Of a stretch of DNA of 5,700 nucleotides, positions 1 through 4,978 are shown piece after piece (the first letter of the stretch is position 1; every line of letters starts with the position of its first letter). A program made the translations under genes and the position numbers. This DNA is from an uncultured Clostridia bacterium (GTDB taxonomy: Bacteria > Bacillota > Clostridia > Oscillospirales > Oscillospiraceae), in NCBI GenBank assembly GCA_945946745.1, contig CAMEWZ010000107.1:1-5700 (forward strand), in the 5' to 3' direction. The notes beneath the pieces were generated by a model. It saw nothing but the letters and a program-made list of their open reading frames with translations. It was not told the origin of the DNA and ran no database searches.

Positions 1-60
1 TTTGGGGTGGATGTGGGCGATCAGCTGAAATTCGAGAATTACGAGTTTACCCAGGCATAA
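1..60 (+). CDS. C-terminal end of an unidentified protein (partial)
   Basis: The window opens inside a coding frame whose last 19 codons read FGVDVGDQLKFENYEFTQA and end with TAA at 58-60. A strong hairpin terminator follows within three bases, which is what the end of a transcription unit should look like. The visible tail is mildly acidic and has no membrane segment. It is too short to assign a family or function, and no product is proposed. The start lies outside the window. Confidence reflects the open frame running into a well-placed terminator, not any recognised homology. Confidence 0.6.
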   Translation, partial: FGVDVGDQLKFENYEFTQA

Positions 61-62
61 GG

Positions 63-94
63 AAACCCGCTGGCCATTTGGTCAGCGGGTTTTT
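63..94 (+). terminator. Intrinsic terminator of the upstream plus-strand gene, possibly bidirectional
   Basis: AAACCCGCTGGCC (63-75) pairs with GGTCAGCGGGTTT (80-92) around an ATTT loop. All 13 positions pair, one of them as G-T. The right arm runs into TTTTT at 90-94. It sits directly after the stop codon at 60. On the minus strand the same stem lies just past the stop of the AI-2E transporter, but there it is followed by CC and only a few T's, so it would be a weaker terminator in that direction. Confidence 0.85.
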
Positions 95-114
95 CACGGG
101 AAAGTGGTACTTCC

Positions 115-1386
115 CTACTTTGATTTTTTCTGCTGCTCTTGAAGCGCCTGCCATTTCTGCTTCATCTTTTGCAGACGGAGCCGTTCTTTGCGCTCCTTAT
201 TCTTTTTGAATTGGGATTTGATTTCGGGCGGCTGCTCCTGGAGCTTTTCCTCCGGGATGTTCCGCTGGGCCAGGCGCTTGTCGGTGAACTCCCGGGCCAG
301 GGTATACAGGACGGAAACCAGGGGGATCATGACCAGCATGCCGCCGACGCCCATGATCTTACCGCCGATGCTCACCGCAACCAGCACCCACATACCGGGC
401 AGGCCAATGGAGGTACCCACCACACGGGGATAGATCAAGTTGTTTTCCAGCTGCTGGAGAATGAGAAACATCGCCACAAAGGTAAGCGCCTGGAGGGGAT
501 TGTCCACCAGAATGAAGAACGCGCCCAGAAAGCAGCCCACGAATGCGCCAACCACCGGAATCAGCGCCGTCACCGCGATGATGACGCTGACCAACGCCAC
601 ATAGGGCATCCGGAACAGGCTCATTGCTACCGCGAACAGCACGCCCAGAATACAGGCCTCCAGGCACTGACCGGAAATAAAATTGGAGAAGGTGGTATTG
701 GTCAGCCGCAAAACCCGGATGATCTCATCTACCGTTTCCTCCCGAATCAAGGAATACAAAATCCGCCGACCCTGCCGAGCCAGAATCTCCTTGCGGCCCA
801 GGCAGTACATGGCAAACACAATGCTGATGACCAGATTCACGATGGCTCCCGTCACATTGCCAATGACACTCACCGCGCTGCCCATAACCGTGGTCATCTG
901 ATTGCCCAGGAAGGAAAGGGCATCCTTTAAGATGTTCACCCAATCCAGGCTTTCCAGATTCAGCGCCTCCTGTACCCAGGCGCTCATATCCGGATGCTCC
1001 TGCATGAGTACCATCAAGCTGCCAGCCGTCCGCTCCACAAACGCAGGGAGCTTGGCGGACAAGGCCGTCACCGTCAGCTGAATCTGGGGAATCAGCATTT
1101 CAAACACGAACATCACGATCAGCACCAGGCACAGGAGCGTCAGCACAATGGCAAGTCCCCGGCGAAATCCTGCCTTGTGAATCCCGTCCAGCTGATTCTC
1201 GATGCTGCGCATGGGAACATTGAACACGAAGGCAATGCCCGCGCCTACCACGAAGGGAGAAATCAATCCCCAAACCGCGTCAAAAACCGCCTTGGCCCTG
1301 CCGGTATCCAGCAGCAGCCACCCAAACGCGATGCCTCCGGCAATCAATAGGAAAATCCTGTGCAGGAGTTTTTTATCTACATTCAT
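115..1386 (-). CDS. AI-2E family (PerM/YtvI-like) membrane transporter
   Basis: This 423-residue polytopic membrane protein belongs to the AI-2E/PerM/YtvI family. Family members have been linked to autoinducer-2 export or to small-solute and ion transport; the substrate here is unknown. Hydrophobic segments lie near residues 10-26, 40-57, 77-99, 165-195, 238-259, 262-292, 303-312 and 333-363. A soluble loop at about 100-160 separates the third and fourth, as is usual for the family. Family-type motifs are FISGQCLEACILG (236-248), ALIPVVGAF (274-282), QLENNLIYPRVVG (312-324) and SIGLPGMWVLVAV (326-338). The tail after residue 370 is very rich in K, E and Q and probably cytoplasmic. The ATG is preceded by AAGGGGG at a normal distance. 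The gene follows the aldolase gene by 70 bp on the same strand. Family assignment is firm; calling it an AI-2 exporter would be over-reading. Confidence 0.93.
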   Translation of the reverse strand: MNVDKKLLHRIFLLIAGGIAFGWLLLDTGRAKAVFDAVWGLISPFVVGAGIAFVFNVPMRSIENQLDGIHKAGFRRGLAIVLTLLCLVLIVMFVFEMLIPQIQLTVTALSAKLPAFVERTAGSLMVLMQEHPDMSAWVQEALNLESLDWVNILKDALSFLGNQMTTVMGSAVSVIGNVTGAIVNLVISIVFAMYCLGRKEILARQGRRILYSLIREETVDEIIRVLRLTNTTFSNFISGQCLEACILGVLFAVAMSLFRMPYVALVSVIIAVTALIPVVGAFVGCFLGAFFILVDNPLQALTFVAMFLILQQLENNLIYPRVVGTSIGLPGMWVLVAVSIGGKIMGVGGMLVMIPLVSVLYTLAREFTDKRLAQRNIPEEKLQEQPPEIKSQFKKNKERKERLRLQKMKQKWQALQEQQKKSK

Positions 1387-1405
1387 CCCGTTACCCCCTT
1401 TTTCG

Positions 1406-1423
1406 TATAGTATAACGTGTTAT
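1406..1423 (-). promoter_or_regulatory. Possible -10 element and small inverted repeat upstream of the AI-2E transporter gene
   Basis: On the minus strand the 70-bp gap contains TATACT (1414-1409), a good -10 sequence. It overlaps an inverted repeat with arms ATAAC and GTTAT and a 2-bp spacer (1412-1423). No good -35 is present at 16-18 bp. The transporter may therefore have a weak promoter of its own, or it may depend on read-through from the aldolase gene, since I see no terminator in the gap. Confidence 0.3.
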
Positions 1424-1456
1424 GCTGGAAAACGCCAGTGAACAGGCTGTAAATTT

Positions 1457-2500
1457 TCAAGCCTTCAGCAGGTCTTCCAGCGCCTGGCACAGCGCGTCCA
1501 CCTGCTCCTCCCGGGTGGCCCAGCTGGTGCAGAAGCGCACCGCACGGTGGGTTTCGTCCACGCGCTCCTGTTCGCAAAATACGAACTGCCGCGCCAGCTT
1601 CTCCAAGACTTCGTCCGGGAGGATGGGGAACAGCTGGTTAGTAATTCCGGGCACCAGGAAGGGCACGCCCAGTTCTGTCAGCGTGGCCCGGAGCTTGTCC
1701 GCCAGCGCGTCTGCCTGGGCGGCAATGTCAAAATACAGATTGTCCGTCATCAGCGTGTCAAACTGGATGCCCAGCAGCCGCCCCTTGGCCAGCATGCCGC
1801 CGTGCTGCTTGATGAGATACCGAAAATCCTCCGCCAAAGCCGGGTTGCCGATGACCACCGCTTCCCCGAACAGGGCGCCAACCTTGGTACCGCCGATGTA
1901 GAATACGTCGCACAGCCGGGCAATATCCCTTAGCGTCACGTCGTTTCCCTTGGCCGCCAGACCGTAGCCCAGCCGGGCGCCGTCCAGGAACAGGTACAGT
2001 CCCGCTTCGTGGCAGGCTTGGGACAGGGCTTCCAGCTCCGTCAGAGTGTACAGGGTGCCCAGCTCCGTGGGGTTGGAAATGTACACCAGCTTGGGCTGAA
2101 CCGTATGCTCAAAGCTGGAATCCGCCCGGTGGGCCTCTATCACCCGGGTCACTTGGGCAGCGGTGATTTTTCCGTCAGCGGAAGGCACGGTGAGCACCTT
2201 GTGCCCGGTGGCCTCCACGGCCCCGGTCTCGTGGACGTTGATGTGGCCGCTGACCGCGCACAGCGCCCCCTGGTGGGGCCGCAGGGCGGCGTCAATGACC
2301 GTTAGGTTGGCCTGGGTGCCGCCCACCAGGAAGTGAACCGCCAGATCCTCCCGGCCGCAGAGGGCGCGGATTTTCCGGGCGGCGCTGGCACAGTAGCCGT
2401 CCTCCCCATAGCCGGGGGTCTGCTCCAAATTGGTTCTATCTAGGACTTCCAGAATCTTCGGATGACAGCCTTCGGCATAGTCGTTGTTGAAGTAAATCAT
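1457..2500 (-). CDS. Threonine aldolase family protein (PLP-dependent, low-specificity type)
   Basis: This 347-residue fold-type-I PLP enzyme belongs to the threonine aldolase / beta-eliminating lyase family. Such enzymes typically cleave L-threonine or L-allo-threonine to glycine and acetaldehyde in the cytoplasm. Visible motifs are GGTQAN (60-65, cofactor phosphate binding), GHINVHETGA (85-94; H86 aligns with the cofactor-stacking histidine of E. coli LtaE), FLDGARLG (171-178; D173 for the pyridine nitrogen) and YIGGTK (201-206), where K206 is the expected Schiff-base lysine. Length is normal for the family. The frame is open further upstream to 2680, but the ATG at 2500 has AGGAGGAG just before it and begins MIYFNNDYAEG, a typical start. 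The longer version would run through its own promoter and into spoIIID. Exact substrate preference cannot be read from sequence, and a related beta-lyase activity remains possible. Confidence 0.93.
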   Translation of the reverse strand: MIYFNNDYAEGCHPKILEVLDRTNLEQTPGYGEDGYCASAARKIRALCGREDLAVHFLVGGTQANLTVIDAALRPHQGALCAVSGHINVHETGAVEATGHKVLTVPSADGKITAAQVTRVIEAHRADSSFEHTVQPKLVYISNPTELGTLYTLTELEALSQACHEAGLYLFLDGARLGYGLAAKGNDVTLRDIARLCDVFYIGGTKVGALFGEAVVIGNPALAEDFRYLIKQHGGMLAKGRLLGIQFDTLMTDNLYFDIAAQADALADKLRATLTELGVPFLVPGITNQLFPILPDEVLEKLARQFVFCEQERVDETHRAVRFCTSWATREEQVDALCQALEDLLKA

Positions 2501-2508
2501 GTCACGTT

Positions 2509-2516
2509 CTCCTCCT
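2509..2516 (-). promoter_or_regulatory. Ribosome binding site that fixes the aldolase start
   Basis: The minus strand reads AGGAGGAG, ending 8 bases before the ATG at 2500. It is the strongest Shine-Dalgarno match in this frame and is the reason for rejecting the upstream in-frame starts at up to 2680. Confidence 0.85.
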
Positions 2517-2528
2517 AGGTTTTTCCCC

Positions 2529-2557
2529 ATTTTACCCCGATTTGAGGGTGCTGTCAA
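2529..2557 (-). promoter_or_regulatory. Housekeeping promoter of the threonine aldolase gene
   Basis: On the minus strand a perfect -35 TTGACA (2557-2552) is followed by a 17-bp spacer and TAAAAT (2534-2529), five of six matches to the -10 consensus. Transcription would start about 7 bp past the -10, roughly 20 bases before the coding start. This is one of the best sigma-A-type promoters in the window. Confidence 0.75.
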
Positions 2558-2572
2558 GCTTCTTTCTAAGGG

Positions 2573-2580
2573 CATACTAT
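2573..2580 (+). promoter_or_regulatory. Candidate sigma-E type -10 element for spoIIID
   Basis: CATACTAT matches the sporulation sigma-E -10 consensus CATACANT at seven of the eight positions, counting the degenerate one. It sits about 54 bp before the spoIIID start. In Bacillus subtilis spoIIID is transcribed by sigma-E. The matching -35 is poor: the nearest candidate, around 2553-2560, is slightly too close and overlaps the -35 of the divergent aldolase promoter. The call is tentative. Confidence 0.35.
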
Positions 2581-2633
2581 CTGCGTCCCTTTCATATGCT
2601 TTTCCAACAGCACCCAGCATCGGAGGGGAGCCT

Positions 2634-2885
2634 ATGAAGGAATGCCTATGTAAACGCGCCTGTGAATTGGCCGTGTACATGATCGAAACAGGGGCGACCG
2701 TTCGTTCCGCCGCCCGTCATTTTGGTATCTCCAAATCCACCGTACACAAAGACCTAACCCAGCGGCTGCGCCAGTGCAATCCCAGCTTGTACGCCCAGGC
2801 CAGGGAGGTGCTGGACGAAAACAAACGGGAGCGGCACATCCGGGGCGGGATGGCCACAAAACGAAAATACGAACGCCTACAATGA
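2634..2885 (+). CDS. spoIIID: Sporulation transcriptional regulator SpoIIID
   Basis: SpoIIID is a small DNA-binding protein that activates and represses mother-cell genes during endospore formation, under sigma-E and then sigma-K. This 83-residue protein has the helix-turn-helix at about residues 22-44, with FGISKSTVHKDLTQRL (30-45) almost identical in type to B. subtilis SpoIIID. It also has the C-terminal basic motif RHIRGGMATKRKY (67-79), which matches the second DNA-contacting element of that protein. The ATG at 2634 is preceded by GGAGG at 2622-2626 with a 7-base spacer. The frame is open further upstream, but that part has no ribosome site and covers the intergenic region. It is about ten residues shorter at the C terminus than the B. 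subtilis protein, as I recall it. The first ten residues hold three cysteines (4, 6, 10), which the B. subtilis N terminus lacks. It stands alone, divergent from the aldolase gene. Confidence 0.96.
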   Translation: MKECLCKRACELAVYMIETGATVRSAARHFGISKSTVHKDLTQRLRQCNPSLYAQAREVLDENKRERHIRGGMATKRKYERLQ

Positions 2886-2891
2886 ACGCGC

Positions 2892-2927
2892 AATGCAGAA
2901 TGCTTTCTCTTGGCATTCTGCATTTTT
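2892..2927 (+). terminator. Intrinsic terminator of spoIIID
   Basis: AATGCAGAATGC (2892-2903) and GCATTCTGCATT (2913-2924) form a perfect 12-bp stem with a 9-base loop, ending in TTTTT at 2923-2927. It lies 6 bases after the spoIIID stop. Its loop and right arm also contain the -35 hexamer of the following promoter. Confidence 0.9.
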
Positions 2928-2938
2928 CTGTTTATAAT
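2910..2938 (+). promoter_or_regulatory. Housekeeping promoter of the ECF sigma / anti-sigma operon, embedded in the spoIIID terminator
   Basis: TTGGCA (2910-2915; five of six to TTGACA), a 17-bp spacer and a perfect TATAAT (2933-2938) form a near-consensus sigma-A promoter. Predicted initiation near 2945 leaves an untranslated leader of about 65 bases before the sigma gene. The -35 lies in the loop and right arm of the spoIIID terminator. I found no typical ECF-type autoregulated promoter in the 70 bases before the gene. GAAT-CGT-ATTC (2960-2970) is a small inverted repeat in the leader of unknown meaning. Confidence 0.75.
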
Positions 2939-3010
2939 ACTGTCATGTTTTCCCGGGGTGAATCGTATTCCAGATAGAGGGCCTCAAGAACACAAAAGGA
3001 AGTGATATGG

Positions 3011-3496
3011 ATGGACGAATTTCAGGCCAGGCGGCTGGTCAATACCTACGCGGACACGATCCTGCGGATCAGCTATCAATACCTGAAGCAGACCTGCGAC
3101 GCGGAGGACATCTGCCAGACGGTTTTTTTGAAATACCTGACCATCAACCCGGAATTTGACAGCGTGGAGCATGAAAAGGCGTGGATCATCCGCACCGCCA
3201 TCAACGCCTGCAAGGATCACCTGAAAAGCGCCTTTTTCCGGCGCACGGTGCCCATAGACGAAGCGGCGGAGATCGCCGCGCCCCAGGAGCCGGAGTCCGA
3301 GGTGCTGGAGGCGCTGAAGACCCTGCCGGAAAACTACCGGGTCAGCTTGTACTTACACTACTATGAGCAGTATTCCGCCAAAGAGATCGCCCAGGTCATG
3401 GGTAAGACGGAAGCCACCGTCACCCAATACCTGTCCCGGGGGCGGCGGAAGCTGCGGGAACGACTGTCGGACGAAAGGAGGAGCCAGGCCATATGA
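3011..3496 (+). CDS. ECF-type RNA polymerase sigma factor (sigma-70 family)
   Basis: This 161-residue cytoplasmic sigma factor has the two-domain layout of the extracytoplasmic-function group. Region 2 covers about residues 5-73. It includes DAEDICQTVFLKY (30-42), a standard region 2.2 signature, and KAWIIRTAINACKDHLK (56-72), the region 2.4 segment expected to contact the -10. An acidic linker (83-100) leads to region 4 at about 98-151. Its helix-turn-helix covers YSAKEIAQVMGKTEATVTQY (121-140), followed by LSRGRRKLRERL, expected to contact the -35. ATG 3011 is chosen because AAGGA lies about ten bases before it. The GTG at 3002, in frame, would place the ribosome site too close. The stop overlaps the start of the DUF4179 gene (ATGA), so the two are translationally coupled and the partner is very likely its anti-sigma factor. 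The regulon and inducing signal cannot be told from here. Confidence 0.95.
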   Translation: MDEFQARRLVNTYADTILRISYQYLKQTCDAEDICQTVFLKYLTINPEFDSVEHEKAWIIRTAINACKDHLKSAFFRRTVPIDEAAEIAAPQEPESEVLEALKTLPENYRVSLYLHYYEQYSAKEIAQVMGKTEATVTQYLSRGRRKLRERLSDERRSQAI

Positions 3497-4692
3497 GACA
3501 CAATATTGCGTCTGAACTGACGGAAGCTATGGATTCCCTGTATTTTTCCAGTGACACCAAGGAGGAGATGGTCAAAATGTTGATGAAGCAGCAAAAAGCA
3601 CGATACGCAAAGCCGGTTCCCGCCAAGGGCAGAAAACTCCTGCTGGTCGCGGTGGTATCGGCAACCGTCCTGGCAACGTTGACGGGAGCGGCGGTGTTTA
3701 CCCGCTGGTCAAAAACCGCCCAGGCGGCCTACAATCCGCCCCAGCAGGTAAAGGAACAGGCAGAGAAAACCGGCCTGTCCGTCATGCTGGAAAACAAAAC
3801 GGAAGAAACCAACCCCGGCGAGGTGCTCAGCGCCACCGACCAGGGCATTACCATTACGGCAGTGCAGTCCATTGTGGACAATTACGGTGCCAAGCTGTTC
3901 TTCCGGGTAGAGGGCTTTACCCTGCCGGAGGGTCGGGCTCCCGAACTTTTCTGGGATCGGGATCGGGTGACCATCGACGGCTCCACAGAATTCTACAGTT
4001 CCATGACCGGCTGGTTCTTTGACGGCACCACCCGAAATGAAGCCGGGGAATGGGTCTACGCCTCCAACGGCCAGCCTGTCAAATTCGGAAATGACAAATA
4101 TCAGTCCGCCATTTACCAGTGGGTTGCCGATGATGGGAGTCTGGAGTATCAGATGGATATCCGCTTCCAGGATAACGGTGAAAGCTATTTGGGAAAGGAA
4201 ATTGCCATTCACTTTAATGGCATCGGCGTCGGGGCTGAGAAGGGCGGCATCATGGAGGAGCCGCTGGTATCCGGCAGCTGGGATCTGCACTGGACGCTGA
4301 CCGGCGCGGACAACGCGGAAAACGCCGTCACCATCACCCCCAACATGGAAATCGGGGACAGTGGCCTGACCCTGCTGGAAGCGGAAATCGGTCAAATGTC
4401 CATCCGCGCGGTCTATCAGTCGGATCACGACTGGGACGGCTGGAAGCAGCTGGAATTTCTTTCCCCCGGCCTATATCAAGTCCGTATGAAGGACGGCAGC
4501 ACAGTTCGGGTTGTTCCCATTCATGAGGACTATGGAAGGTGGGAAACGGAACGTATCTGCGAAGTCGCCTATGAACCCTTCGATGGAATTCTGGATGTCT
4601 CACAGCTGGATTCTCTGGCCTACGACAAGGGTTCTGAGATCGGCGCCGATGGAAAACGAATCCACATCTTTGACTACATTCCCATCCAATAA
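3493..4692 (+). CDS. DUF4179-type membrane-anchored protein, probable anti-sigma factor
   Basis: This 399-residue single-pass membrane protein has a short cytoplasmic N terminus (1-47) with a helical segment ELTEAMDSLYF...KEEMVKMLMKQ. The single transmembrane helix is at about 48-69 (KLLLVAVVSATVLATLTGAA), preceded by basic residues, giving an N-in, C-out orientation. A large extracytoplasmic part of about 330 residues follows, rich in beta-type sequence. The N-terminal half resembles the DUF4179 family found beside ECF sigma genes in Firmicutes. The later part (about 215-330) looks like the immunoglobulin-type domain, DUF5643-like, often joined to it. There is no zinc-binding HxxxCxxC motif of the classical anti-sigma type. 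The ATG overlaps the sigma stop by ATGA and has AAAGGAGG at 3474-3481. The inferred role is to hold the sigma factor at the membrane and sense an envelope signal. The anti-sigma role rests on family and gene order. Confidence 0.85.
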   Translation: MRHNIASELTEAMDSLYFSSDTKEEMVKMLMKQQKARYAKPVPAKGRKLLLVAVVSATVLATLTGAAVFTRWSKTAQAAYNPPQQVKEQAEKTGLSVMLENKTEETNPGEVLSATDQGITITAVQSIVDNYGAKLFFRVEGFTLPEGRAPELFWDRDRVTIDGSTEFYSSMTGWFFDGTTRNEAGEWVYASNGQPVKFGNDKYQSAIYQWVADDGSLEYQMDIRFQDNGESYLGKEIAIHFNGIGVGAEKGGIMEEPLVSGSWDLHWTLTGADNAENAVTITPNMEIGDSGLTLLEAEIGQMSIRAVYQSDHDWDGWKQLEFLSPGLYQVRMKDGSTVRVVPIHEDYGRWETERICEVAYEPFDGILDVSQLDSLAYDKGSEIGADGKRIHIFDYIPIQ

Positions 4693-4701
4693 GTTGGCAT
4701 A

Positions 4702-4728
4702 CCGGCAAAGAAATCGGGGCTTTGCCGG
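4702..4728 (+). terminator. Hairpin after the sigma/anti-sigma operon
   Basis: CCGGCAAAG (4702-4710) and CTTTGCCGG (4720-4728) are perfect complements around a 9-base loop, beginning 9 bases after the anti-sigma stop. No T run follows on either strand, so it may act as an RNA-end stabiliser or a weak terminator rather than a standard intrinsic terminator. Confidence 0.5.
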
Positions 4729-4742
4729 GCTCCACAGAAATC

Positions 4743-4776
4743 ATCAGCACCGGCGTTCTTTTCCGCCGGTGCTGAT
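4743..4776. terminator. Strong symmetric hairpin between convergent genes, probable shared terminator
   Basis: ATCAGCACCGGCG (4743-4755) and CGCCGGTGCTGAT (4764-4776) form a perfect 13-bp, GC-rich stem with an 8-base loop. It lies between the plus-strand anti-sigma gene and the minus-strand 32-residue gene, whose stop is only 4 bases from the stem. The following bases are TGCCTATAAA on the plus strand and GATTTCTG on the minus strand, so the T run is weak both ways. The position suggests a shared, bidirectional terminator. Confidence 0.6.
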
Positions 4777-4779
4777 TGC

Positions 4780-4878
4780 CTATAAATCATCCGCGTCCTG
4801 CACCGGCTTTTCATACGGATGATTTCCCCGGCCGGTGTAGCTGCCGTTGGGATCGGTGACGATTTTCTTTTCCTTCAC
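4780..4878 (-). CDS. Small 32-residue protein of unknown function
   Basis: A short minus-strand frame opens with GTG at 4878 and stops with TAG at 4782-4780. It encodes 32 residues, beginning MKEKKIVTDPNGSYTGRG and ending EKPVQDADDL. It is charged and hydrophilic, with a basic N terminus, a TDPNGSYTG turn-like core (8-16) and an acidic end. It has no signal peptide, membrane segment or cysteine. Support that it is real: a strong ribosome site, GGAGGTGG, at 4890-4883 with correct spacing; an extended -10 element upstream; and a hairpin just after the stop. I do not recognise a function. I have a vague impression that similar short DPNGSYTG / PVQDADDL proteins occur in Clostridia, which is unverified. 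It is divergent from rlmH and convergent with the anti-sigma gene. Confidence 0.72.
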   Translation of the reverse strand: MKEKKIVTDPNGSYTGRGNHPYEKPVQDADDL

Positions 4879-4882
4879 AAAA

Positions 4883-4890
4883 CCACCTCC
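4883..4890 (-). promoter_or_regulatory. Ribosome binding site of the 32-residue gene
   Basis: On the minus strand GGAGGTGG precedes the GTG start; the GGAGGT core is six bases away. The quality and spacing of this site are the main reason for calling the short frame a gene and for accepting a GTG start. Confidence 0.75.
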
Positions 4891-4916
4891 AGTGTTACCT
4901 TATCCAAAATCCCGGC

Positions 4917-4925
4917 ATTTTATCA
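4917..4925 (-). promoter_or_regulatory. Extended -10 promoter element for the 32-residue gene
   Basis: The minus strand reads TGATAAAAT (4925-4917), an extended -10 (TGn followed by TAAAAT, five of six). No good -35 lies at 17 bp, which extended -10 promoters tolerate. Transcription would begin near 4910, about 30 bases before the GTG, and runs away from the rlmH promoter only a few bases to its right. Confidence 0.45.
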
Positions 4926-4954
4926 TTGCCTTTTTCCTGCTGGGATGGTAAAAT
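4926..4954 (+). promoter_or_regulatory. Promoter of rlmH
   Basis: TTGCCT (4926-4931; four of six), a 17-bp spacer and TAAAAT (4949-4954; five of six) form a plausible sigma-A promoter. TGG directly before the hexamer makes it an extended -10. Initiation near 4961 would leave a leader of under 20 bases, mostly the ribosome site GGAGGTG (4968-4974). Confidence 0.6.
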
Positions 4955-4978
4955 TAGGGTGTTGTTTGGAGGTGCGCT

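Noticed and set aside
139..930. 263-codon open frame antisense to the AI-2E transporter
   Set aside because: The product is rich in H, Q, N and G, as expected from reading a biased gene backwards. It has no ribosome site and no recognisable domain, while the opposite strand encodes a clear family member.
2499..2633. Upstream extension of spoIIID by 45 residues
   Set aside because: The added residues have no similarity to SpoIIID, overlap the divergent promoter region and lack a ribosome site. ATG 2634 has GGAGG at the right distance.
2501..2680. In-frame upstream extension of the threonine aldolase (60 more residues)
   Set aside because: It has no ribosome site, would include the gene's own promoter and the start of spoIIID, and the shorter start has AGGAGGAG and a family-typical N terminus.
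3002..3010. GTG start for the ECF sigma factor, three codons upstream
   Set aside because: The AAGGA ribosome site ends only one or two bases before the GTG, too close for initiation. The ATG at 3011 is correctly spaced.
2939..3010. Possible riboswitch or attenuator in the sigma-operon leader
   Set aside because: The leader is only about 65 bases, and I see no stable competing stems or T run, only a 4-bp inverted repeat.
3709..4428. 239-codon open frame antisense to the anti-sigma gene
   Set aside because: It is a shadow of the codon bias of the plus-strand gene. It has no start signals or family features.
4334..4750. 138-codon minus-strand frame reaching into the hairpin region
   Set aside because: It overlaps the C-terminal third of the anti-sigma gene, runs through both hairpins and has low-quality R/P/S-rich sequence with no ribosome site.
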